Assembly: GCA_018067055.1 (NCBI GenBank)
Contig: JAGPVK010000279.1
Span: 1 to 5,589, forward strand
Direction of reading: 5' to 3'
Length of the DNA: 5,589 bases
DNA from: Sphingomonadales bacterium
GTDB taxonomy: Bacteria > Pseudomonadota > Alphaproteobacteria > Sphingomonadales > Sphingomonadaceae
Below, in pieces: positions 1-5,589 of this stretch (positions are counted from its first letter, which is position 1; each line of letters opens with the position of its first letter). The translations under genes and the position numbers were made by a program. A model generated the notes under the pieces. It saw only the letters and a program-made list of their open reading frames with translations, was not told where the DNA came from and searched no databases.

Positions 1-386
1 ACAATGATGTTATCGAAATTCCGTTGCACGGCCGGATTGCCGCAGGCGCTCCGATCGAGGCGATGGAAGGCCAGTCGGCGCTCAGCGTGCCTGCCGCCCT
101 GCTTGGCCCCGGCGAACATTATGCGCTGGAAGTGTCCGGCGATTCGATGATCGACGCGGGCATTCTCGATGGCGATTATGCGCTGATCCAGAAAACCGAA
201 GTGGCGCGCGATGGCGAGATTGTCGTGGCGTTGATCCACGAGGAAGAGGCCACGCTAAAATATCTGCGCAAGGATGGTCGAAACATCCGCCTCGATCCCG
301 CCAACGCCGCCTATGAACCGCAAATATATGGCGAGGGTGAAGTGCGCATCCAGGGCAAGATGGCCGGATTGCTGCGCCGCTACTGA
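1..386 (+). CDS. lexA: LexA repressor, C-terminal part (5' truncated by window edge)
   Basis: SOS-response transcriptional repressor; RecA-DNA filaments stimulate its self-cleavage, which derepresses DNA-repair genes. The reading frame is open from base 3 (Asn-Asp-Val-Ile-Glu-Ile-Pro) to the TGA at 384-386, about 127 codons, so the N-terminal winged-helix DNA-binding domain lies outside the window. The visible part is the peptidase S24 / LexA C-terminal domain. The cleavage sequence RIAAGAP is present, with the scissile Ala-Gly bond between bases 44 and 45. The nucleophile is Ser at 144-146 in the motif SGDSM, and the general-base Lys is at 258-260 in the motif ATLKY; their 38-residue separation fits the family (37 in E. 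coli LexA). A TTG at 24-26 could be mistaken for a start, but the frame continues upstream with LexA-like sequence. The stop overlaps that of the convergent comEC. No LexA operator was found in the window, and the lexA promoter is not included. Confidence 0.95.
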   Translation, partial: NDVIEIPLHGRIAAGAPIEAMEGQSALSVPAALLGPGEHYALEVSGDSMIDAGILDGDYALIQKTEVARDGEIVVALIHEEEATLKYLRKDGRNIRLDPANAAYEPQIYGEGEVRIQGKMAGLLRRY

Positions 387-2596
387 TTTCGGTTGCCGGG
401 TTGCTCGGCTTCGGTCTCAGCGGAGCGATAGCGGGTCCAGACATGCTGGCCGGTCCAGCCGAACGCGGTGGATATTTTCTGATTTTCCAGATTGATGGTC
501 ATGCCGCCGACTTGTGATAGCAGGGTCCGGTCGACCTTCAACCAGCGCGGCTGACAGCTTGCCGGCAGCCATCGTTCGCTGACCACAATATCGGCGCGGC
601 GGCAGGCCGCCGATAGCGCGATAACCGGGATATGGTGGGCACTGCGGGTCGCCAATATCTGCCAGTCCTGCTCGCCCGCGTGCACGGTGACCAGACAGCT
701 GTCAGCATTACAGTCCGCATTGGGCCAGTCTTCCAGCGCCTCCGATTCCCCCTCGACACCGGCATTCTCCCGGATCATGTCGCGGATGAAATCGCCACTG
801 CGGGTGCGCAGCATCGCCAGCTCGCCTTGATCATTGCGAATACCAAGATGGCGTCCGTCACCGGTGATGTAGATATCGGGCGCTCGCGTGCCGGCGATGA
901 TCAGCGCTCCGACGAGCGCCGGGATCATCCCCCAATAGCGCCACCGCTCGCGCCACAGGCAGAGCCACAGGCCGCCAAGCAGCACCAGTCCGAACGCCAC
1001 GACCGGCATGGTCGGCAACATCGTCACCGCGCCGGGCCGGCTGGAGACAAAATGCGCCAGCCCGATCAGCCCGGAGAGCGCCTTGCCGCAGAACCACCAG
1101 ACCGGCGCGCCGAGACCGACGCTATCCAGCAGCAACGCCAGCGCCTCCAGCGGCATGATCACAAAGGTCGTCAGTGGAATGGCGATGATATTGGCCAGCG
1201 CGCCATAGAGGCCTGCCTTGTGAAAATGATAGAGTGCGATCGGCATCAGCGCGATTTCCACCACCAGACCGGTCAGGAACAGCGAATATATGAAACGCCC
1301 GGCGCGGCGCAGCCAGCTTTCCTCCCGCAGCATGAACAGCGCCTTGATCCGCGGATGTTCGTGCAGCGCGATGATCGCGGTAACCGCCGCAAAACTGAGC
1401 TGAAAGCTCGGCCCGACCAGCGCTTCCGGCCAGAATATCAATACGAACAGCGCGCCCGCCGCGACCATCCGCAAGGTGATCGCGCTGCGCCCCATCATCA
1501 GCGCCACCAGCACCAGCAAGGCAGCGACGCAGGCGCGGATCGTCGGCACCTGCGCGCCGGTCAGCAGTGTATAGGCAAGCGCCGCCAACGCCGCGCACCC
1601 GGCCGCGATCACCGGCAACCGGAAACGCAGTGCCAGCAGCGGCGACAGAGCGAGCGACTTAAGCACCAGCAGGTAGATAGCCCCGACCACCGCGGTGACG
1701 TGCAGTCCGCTGATCGACAGCAGATGCGCCAGCCCGCTGCGCCGCATCGCCTCGGCATCCGCTTCGGCAATCGCGCCGCGATCCCCGGTGGCCAGTGTCG
1801 CGCCAATCGCCCCCGCTGCTCCCGACATTTGTGACTGGACATGCGCAGACAGCCGTTGCCGGTAGCTGGCCAGCGCGAACAACGGATCAGCGGTCCGTAA
1901 AATCCTGATCTCGCCCAGCGCCTGCCCGGTCGCGCCGAGCCCCTGAAACCAGGCGCGTTCGGAAAAATCATAGGCTCCCGGCAGCGCTGGCATCGCCGGT
2001 GGCATCAGCCGCGCCCGCAGCTGGATCAGCGCGCCGTCCTGCAATTCGGGAACGACCTGCTCGAGCGGCACATTCACCCGAACCCGCAGCGGCAGCTCTG
2101 GATGGTCGCCGGTACGCAGCGTCAACCGGACCATATCGCGGGCCAGGACCGGCTCGACCCGCTCGATCTCGGCATTGAACAGGGTGACAAGCGGCCGCTC
2201 CAGCACCGGCGCGGCCACGCTCCACGATCTGGACCAGATCAGCGCGCAGCCGATCGCGGCCAGCAGCACGAACCAGAATATTGCTTTTCCTGCTCGCCTC
2301 TCTCGCCCGGTCACGACGGCGAACAGACCCAGCGCAGCGCACAGGCTGATGAAGGCCAGCCACCAGGCGGGATTGGCCAGTTGGAACCACGCCGCTATCC
2401 CGCAGCCCAGCGCCACCGGCACCCATAAAGGCAATTGGTCCCGTTCCCGCTCGAGCAGCATTTCGAGCTTTTCCAGCGGCCGCCTGTCACGCCAGAAATC
2501 AGACAATTGTCGCGGATGAAACACCATGCTAAGGGCGACAGCAATTGGTCCGAAACCGGTGCCTCTGGCGCTCTTCGGGCTGACTCTATCCCGCAT
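380..2596 (-). CDS. comEC: ComEC/Rec2-family DNA-uptake membrane protein lacking a recognisable beta-lactamase motif
   Basis: Polytopic inner-membrane protein of the family that forms the channel for transforming single-stranded DNA. The 738-residue product has hydrophobic helices at roughly residues 55-125, then a soluble stretch (about 130-250) rich in beta strands as in the DUF4131/OB-like region. The Competence domain follows, with the hallmark [14 protein letters not shown] (SGLHV at about 296-300) and many transmembrane helices to about residue 560. The tail (about 570-738, starting [14 protein letters not shown]) is soluble. Canonical ComEC proteins carry a metallo-beta-lactamase domain there with LDVGQGDA and HxHxDH motifs; neither is visible, which I believe is common in alphaproteobacterial homologues. 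The ATG at 2594-2596 is chosen because a weak GATAGG lies 8 bases upstream; an internal ATG (2525-2527) has no ribosome site and would trim 23 residues. It is divergent from gltX, and its stop overlaps the lexA stop. Family assignment is strong; actual competence is inference. Confidence 0.93.
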   Translation of the reverse strand: MRDRVSPKSARGTGFGPIAVALSMVFHPRQLSDFWRDRRPLEKLEMLLERERDQLPLWVPVALGCGIAAWFQLANPAWWLAFISLCAALGLFAVVTGRERRAGKAIFWFVLLAAIGCALIWSRSWSVAAPVLERPLVTLFNAEIERVEPVLARDMVRLTLRTGDHPELPLRVRVNVPLEQVVPELQDGALIQLRARLMPPAMPALPGAYDFSERAWFQGLGATGQALGEIRILRTADPLFALASYRQRLSAHVQSQMSGAAGAIGATLATGDRGAIAEADAEAMRRSGLAHLLSISGLHVTAVVGAIYLLVLKSLALSPLLALRFRLPVIAAGCAALAALAYTLLTGAQVPTIRACVAALLVLVALMMGRSAITLRMVAAGALFVLIFWPEALVGPSFQLSFAAVTAIIALHEHPRIKALFMLREESWLRRAGRFIYSLFLTGLVVEIALMPIALYHFHKAGLYGALANIIAIPLTTFVIMPLEALALLLDSVGLGAPVWWFCGKALSGLIGLAHFVSSRPGAVTMLPTMPVVAFGLVLLGGLWLCLWRERWRYWGMIPALVGALIIAGTRAPDIYITGDGRHLGIRNDQGELAMLRTRSGDFIRDMIRENAGVEGESEALEDWPNADCNADSCLVTVHAGEQDWQILATRSAHHIPVIALSAACRRADIVVSERWLPASCQPRWLKVDRTLLSQVGGMTINLENQKISTAFGWTGQHVWTRYRSAETEAEQPGNRNQ

Positions 2597-2627
2597 TCAA
2601 AAAACCTATCACAGGGACAAAGCCAGC
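2597..2627. promoter_or_regulatory. Divergent comEC-gltX start region
   Basis: Only 31 bases separate the comEC ATG (- strand) from the chosen gltX GTG (+ strand). That is too short to hold two full promoters with leaders, so the control signals of each gene must extend into the other's 5' coding sequence. The stretch is AT-rich compared with its surroundings (a run of six A on the + strand at about 2599-2604). I could not identify a convincing -35/-10 pair on either strand, so this is a positional call only. Confidence 0.4.
2612..2617 (+). promoter_or_regulatory. Ribosome binding site of gltX
   Basis: The purine-rich CAGGGA ends 10 bases before the GTG at 2628-2630. It is the only Shine-Dalgarno-like sequence near the beginning of the conserved synthetase sequence, and it decides the choice of GTG over the in-frame ATG at 2526-2528, which would give a 34-residue N-terminal extension with no family resemblance lying wholly over the comEC 5' end. 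Confidence 0.55.
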
Positions 2628-4070
2628 GTGAATTCAAAAGTTAATGATCAGCCGAAACAGACAAACGGGGTTGTAACCCGCTTTGCGCCTTCGCCCACGG
2701 GCTTTCTGCATATTGGCGGTGCCCGGACCGCGATGTTCAACTGGCTGTTTGCCCGCCATCACGGCGGCAAGGCGCTGCTGCGGATCGAGGATACCGACAA
2801 GGCACGCTCGACCCAGGAAGCGATCGATGCGATCATCGAAGGACTCGACTGGCTGGGCCTCGACTGGGATGATGAAACGGTGTTCCAGTCGGAACGCGCC
2901 GAACGCCATGCGGAAGTCGCCCATGAACTGCTGGCTTCCGGTAATGCCTATAAATGTTTCGCGACCGCGGAAGAGTTGACCGCGATGCGCGAACAGCAGC
3001 GGGCAGAGAAAAAGCCGATGCGCTATGACGGCCGCTGGCGCGACCGCGATCCGTCGGAAGCGCCGGAAGGCGCGCCGTTCGTGATCCGTCTGAAAACCGA
3101 AACCACGGGCAAGGTGACCATCGCCGACATGGTGCAAGGCGATGTTTCGGTGCAGAATGGCGAGATCGACGACTTCATCCTGCTGCGCTCCGATGGCTCG
3201 CCCACCTATATGCTCGCGGTCGTCGTTGACGATCATGACATGGGCGTCACCCATCTGATCCGCGGTGATGACCATCTCAACAACGCCTTCCGGCAGCTGG
3301 CGCTGATCAAGGCGATGGGCTGGGCCGAACCGGTCTATGCCCATATCCCGCTGATCCACGGCAATGATGGCGCCAAATTGTCGAAGCGACATGGCGCGCT
3401 GGGTGTCGACGCCTATCGCGACATGGGGATATTGCCGGACGCGATGTTCAACTATCTGCTGCGGCTCGGCTGGGGCCATGGCGATGACGAGATCATTTCC
3501 CGGGCGCAGGCTATCGAATGGTTTGCCCTCGAAGGCGTCGGCAAATCGCCTTCGCGCTTCGACACGAAAAAGCTGCAAAATCTCAACGGCCATTATATGC
3601 GCGACGCCGAAGATGCGGATCTCGTGCGGCTTGCCACCCCCTGGATCGAGCAGGATTTGGCGCAGGCCCTGACGCCAGCAGACAAGGAATTGCTCGGTCA
3701 GGCGATGCCGGTTTTGAAAAGCCGGGCAAAAAATCTGATCGAATTGGCCGAATCCAGTCTTTTTCTCTTTAAAAAGAGACCACTTGGCCTCGACGAACGC
3801 GCAGAAAATCTGCTAGACGCTGACGCACGGACGCTGCTTAAATCGATTCACCTTGGCTTGACTGATCTGGAAGACTGGACACTCGAGGCAACGGAAGAAG
3901 TCATAAAAGCGATCGCGGAGTCTGCCGAATTGGGGTTGGGAAAGCTCGCACAACCTATGCGCGCGGCACTGACAGGAAGTACCAGTTCACCCGGAATTTT
4001 TGACGTCCTGATACTTCTCGGCAAGGAAGAGTCACTGGGGCGTCTTGCAGATCAAATGGAAAAAACCTGA
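2628..4070 (+). CDS. gltX: Glutamyl-tRNA synthetase (GluRS, class I)
   Basis: Cytoplasmic enzyme that ATP-dependently attaches glutamate to tRNA. From the GTG at 2628 the product is 480 residues, normal for bacterial GluRS. The Rossmann-fold catalytic domain begins with [20 protein letters not shown], containing the HIGH-type signature (HIGG at about 28-31); the KMSKS-type signature is KLSKR at 250-254 followed by [14 protein letters not shown], Glu-binding and tRNA-acceptor regions lie between. The C-terminal part (from about residue 330) is the helical anticodon-binding domain. The Cys-rich zinc site of E. coli GluRS is lost: its CxC is CFA here (Cys110), and a Trp (137) stands where a later Cys ligand would be. 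Whether it charges only tRNA-Glu or also tRNA-Gln (for GatCAB amidation) cannot be decided here; many alphaproteobacteria have two GltX paralogues. GC falls in the last 350 bases. gltA follows after 26 bases, suggesting co-transcription. Confidence 0.96.
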   Translation: MNSKVNDQPKQTNGVVTRFAPSPTGFLHIGGARTAMFNWLFARHHGGKALLRIEDTDKARSTQEAIDAIIEGLDWLGLDWDDETVFQSERAERHAEVAHELLASGNAYKCFATAEELTAMREQQRAEKKPMRYDGRWRDRDPSEAPEGAPFVIRLKTETTGKVTIADMVQGDVSVQNGEIDDFILLRSDGSPTYMLAVVVDDHDMGVTHLIRGDDHLNNAFRQLALIKAMGWAEPVYAHIPLIHGNDGAKLSKRHGALGVDAYRDMGILPDAMFNYLLRLGWGHGDDEIISRAQAIEWFALEGVGKSPSRFDTKKLQNLNGHYMRDAEDADLVRLATPWIEQDLAQALTPADKELLGQAMPVLKSRAKNLIELAESSLFLFKKRPLGLDERAENLLDADARTLLKSIHLGLTDLEDWTLEATEEVIKAIAESAELGLGKLAQPMRAALTGSTSSPGIFDVLILLGKEESLGRLADQMEKT

Positions 4071-4083
4071 ATTTCAGGAGCAG

Positions 4084-4089
4084 AAAGGA
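4084..4089 (+). promoter_or_regulatory. Ribosome binding site of gltA
   Basis: AAAGGA lies 7 bases before the GTG at 4097-4099, a good position for initiation at this non-ATG start. A second purine block, CAGGAG (4075-4080), lies just upstream but is too far from the GTG to serve it. Both are in the 26-base gltX-gltA gap, which contains no terminator hairpin, so read-through from gltX is expected. Confidence 0.65.
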
Positions 4090-4096
4090 CAATATC

Positions 4097-5380
4097 GTGG
4101 GCGATAACGCAAAATTCAGCATCAACGGCGAAGATTACGAATATCCGGTTCTGACGGGCACAGTGGGCCCCGATGTCGTCGATATTCGCAAATTATACGG
4201 CCAGACCGGTGCCTTCACCTATGACCCGGGCTTTACCTCGACCGCCAGTTGCGAGTCAGAACTGACCTTCATCGACGGCGGCGAAGGCGTGCTGCTGCAC
4301 CGCGGCTATCCGATCGAACAGCTTGCCGAGCAGAGCAGCTTCATGGAAGTCGCGCATCTGTTGCTGCGTGGCGAATTGCCGACGGCGGATGAATATTCCG
4401 ACTTCACCAACACGATCACGCGCCACACCATGGTGCACGAGCAATTGCGGGGCTTCTATCAGGGTTTCCGCCGCGATGCCCATCCGATGGCGATCATGTG
4501 CGGTGTCGTTGGCGCATTGTCAGCTTTCTATCATGACAGCACCGACATCAACGATCCCGCCCAGCGGATGATCGCCAGCCACCGCCTGGTCGCCAAGATG
4601 CCGACCATTGCTGCCATGGCTTATAAATATTCGATCGGCCAGCCATTCGTCTATCCGGACAATGACCTGTCCTACACCGGCAATTTCCTGCGCATGACCT
4701 TCGGTGTCCCTGCCGAACCATATGAAGTGCACCCGGCGATTGAAAAGGCGATGGACCGGATTTTCATCCTCCATGCCGATCATGAGCAAAATGCATCCAC
4801 CTCGACCGTCCGCCTGGCTGGTTCTTCCGGTGCCAATCCGTTTGCCTGTATCGCAGCGGGCATTGCCTGCCTGTGGGGCCCGGCGCATGGCGGCGCCAAT
4901 GAAGCGGCGCTCAACATGCTGAAGGAAATCGGTCATCCTGATCGCATTCCGGAATATATCGCGCGCGCCAAGGACAAGGACGATCCGTTCCGTCTGATGG
5001 GCTTTGGTCACCGCGTTTACAAAAATTACGATCCACGTGCATCGGTGATGCAGGAAACGGTCCGTGAAGTGTTCGAAACGCTGAAGGTCAAGGATCCGGT
5101 GTTTGATGTGGCGCTGCAGCTTGAGGAAATGGCGCTCAACGATCCCTATTTCATCGACAAGAAACTGTTCCCGAATGTCGATTTCTATTCGGGCATCATC
5201 CTGTCGGCAATTGGTTTCCCGACCTCGATGTTCACCGTATTGTTCGCTCTCGCCCGCACCGTCGGCTGGGTTGCGCAGTGGAACGAGATGATTTCCGATC
5301 CCGGCCAGCGCATCGGTCGCCCGCGTCAGCTCTATACGGGCCCTGCGAAGCGCGACTATGTGTCGATCGACAAGCGCTAA
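4097..5380 (+). CDS. gltA: Citrate synthase, type II
   Basis: Condenses oxaloacetate and acetyl-CoA to citrate, the first committed step of the TCA cycle, in the cytoplasm. Starting at the GTG the protein is 427 residues, the same length as E. coli GltA. The catalytic triad falls at the same numbers as in E. coli: His264 in GPAHGGANE, His305 in [15 protein letters not shown], and Asp362 in FPNVDFYSG. The N-terminal small beta domain before about residue 50 (ending near [18 protein letters not shown]) is the extra segment typical of the hexameric, often NADH-sensitive, Gram-negative type II enzymes; allosteric behaviour here is inferred, not shown. The C-terminus has the usual QWNEM...[11 protein letters not shown] motif. 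It starts 26 bases after gltX with its own ribosome site and ends shortly before a strong terminator. A paralogous methylcitrate synthase is less likely, since those are usually shorter (about 370-390 residues). Confidence 0.97.
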   Translation: MGDNAKFSINGEDYEYPVLTGTVGPDVVDIRKLYGQTGAFTYDPGFTSTASCESELTFIDGGEGVLLHRGYPIEQLAEQSSFMEVAHLLLRGELPTADEYSDFTNTITRHTMVHEQLRGFYQGFRRDAHPMAIMCGVVGALSAFYHDSTDINDPAQRMIASHRLVAKMPTIAAMAYKYSIGQPFVYPDNDLSYTGNFLRMTFGVPAEPYEVHPAIEKAMDRIFILHADHEQNASTSTVRLAGSSGANPFACIAAGIACLWGPAHGGANEAALNMLKEIGHPDRIPEYIARAKDKDDPFRLMGFGHRVYKNYDPRASVMQETVREVFETLKVKDPVFDVALQLEEMALNDPYFIDKKLFPNVDFYSGIILSAIGFPTSMFTVLFALARTVGWVAQWNEMISDPGQRIGRPRQLYTGPAKRDYVSIDKR

Positions 5381-5397
5381 AGTCTTCAGATATTGAG

Positions 5398-5428
5398 AAA
5401 AGGGGGAGCCAGCGTGCTCCCCTTTTTT
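5398..5428 (+). terminator. Rho-independent terminator after gltA, probably bidirectional
   Basis: The arms GGGGAGC (5403-5409) and GCTCCCC (5416-5422) pair perfectly around a six-base loop (CAGCGT). The stem can be extended outward by one G-T wobble and four A-T pairs using AAAA (5398-5401), and it is followed by six T (5423-5428). It lies 17 bases after the gltA stop. Read on the other strand, the same stem is followed by TTTT, so it can also end transcripts of the convergent histidine-kinase gene, whose stop codon overlaps the T-tract. Confidence 0.9.
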
Positions 5429-5589
5429 ATGGCTTTTTCCGCTCTGGCAGCGATAGCGTGAAGGTCGAGCCTGCCCCGCCCTGGCTCTCGACGGAGAGAC
5501 TGCCGCCCATCGCCCGAGCGAGCCGGCGAGAAATAAACAGTCCAAGGCCACTGCCGCCATCACCGGATCGACCCAGACGCTCGAACTTT
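5427..5589 (-). CDS. Sensor histidine kinase, C-terminal end (5' truncated by window edge)
   Basis: The frame is open from the right edge down to a TAA (complement of 5427-5429) and encodes the last 53 residues of a two-component sensor kinase. It begins [20 protein letters not shown]. The FER segment matches the F box of the HATPase_c ATP-binding domain, and [18 protein letters not shown] is the G2 box with its following helix. [17 protein letters not shown] is the closing beta strand pair (the usual 'G.GT.F...LP' ending). The histidine phosphorylation site, sensor region and start are outside the window, so the signal and the partner regulator are unknown. It is convergent with gltA, 46 bases between stops, and shares the terminator hairpin. 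A bacteriophytochrome- or PAS-type hybrid kinase cannot be excluded, but no receiver domain follows at the C-terminus. Confidence 0.88.
   Translation of the reverse strand, partial: KFERLGRSGDGGSGLGLFISRRLARAMGGSLSVESQGGAGSTFTLSLPERKKP

Noticed and set aside
387..430. Possible hairpin after lexA (GCCGGG...TCGGC)
   Set aside because: The stem is only about four pairs, there is no T-tract, and it lies inside the comEC coding region, so it is not a supported terminator.
632..1834. Open frame of 400 codons on the + strand, antisense to comEC
   Set aside because: The product is a low-complexity Gln/Arg/His-rich sequence with no domain, as expected for the antisense frame of a GC-rich membrane-protein gene; comEC on the other strand has clear family motifs throughout.
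2634..3593. Open frame of 319 codons on the - strand across gltX
   Set aside because: It is a complement of the conserved synthetase sequence with no motif of its own; His/Arg/Gln-rich as typical for a shadow frame.
3757..3780. Hairpin TCTCTTT-AA-AAAGAGA (and alternative GTCT/AGAC pairing) inside gltX
   Set aside because: It lies mid-gene, is AT-rich with no following T-tract, and is explained by the Leu-Phe-Leu-Phe-Lys-Lys codons; not a terminator. It is part of the low-GC region noted separately.
5230..5245. GTTC...GTTC pair resembling the alphaproteobacterial SOS box
   Set aside because: The spacer is 8 bases rather than the required 7, and it lies deep inside gltA coding sequence, so it is not a credible LexA operator.
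4520..5563. Open frame of 347 codons on the - strand covering gltA and the right edge
   Set aside because: It is the reverse shadow of gltA, crosses the terminator, and at the right end is in a different frame from the histidine-kinase sequence, which has recognisable motifs.

Overview
The window looks like a chromosomal housekeeping segment from an alphaproteobacterium, most likely Sphingomonadales (a Sphingopyxis/Sphingorhabdus-like genome is my best guess, from gene order and protein style; not proven by the sequence alone). GC is around 60% by eye, coding density is very high, and I see no transposase, integrase, CRISPR array, tRNA, rRNA or other mobile or defence signature.

Layout from left to right: (1) the 3' part of lexA on the + strand, holding the self-cleavage site and the Ser/Lys dyad; (2) a complete comEC/rec2-family gene on the - strand, whose stop overlaps the lexA stop tail to tail; (3) a divergent start region of only about 31 bp between comEC and gltX; (4) gltX (glutamyl-tRNA synthetase) on the + strand, best started at a GTG; (5) gltA (type II citrate synthase) on the + strand, 26 bp after gltX and probably in the same transcript; (6) a strong rho-independent terminator after gltA; (7) on the - strand, running in from the right edge, the last 53 codons of a sensor histidine kinase whose stop codon lies inside the T-tract of that terminator.

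Functionally, LexA represses the SOS regulon, ComEC is the inner-membrane DNA-uptake channel protein, GltX charges tRNA with glutamate, and GltA makes citrate at the entry to the TCA cycle. gltX and gltA look co-transcribed; the others are neighbours rather than a pathway. I found no convincing new system. The points most worth a second look are the ComEC protein with no recognisable metallo-beta-lactamase motif, the stop-codon overlap of lexA and comEC with no visible terminator, a clear drop in GC in the last quarter of gltX, and a cluster of CAATTG-centred repeats upstream of gltX. No stretch over 300 bases lacks a gene.
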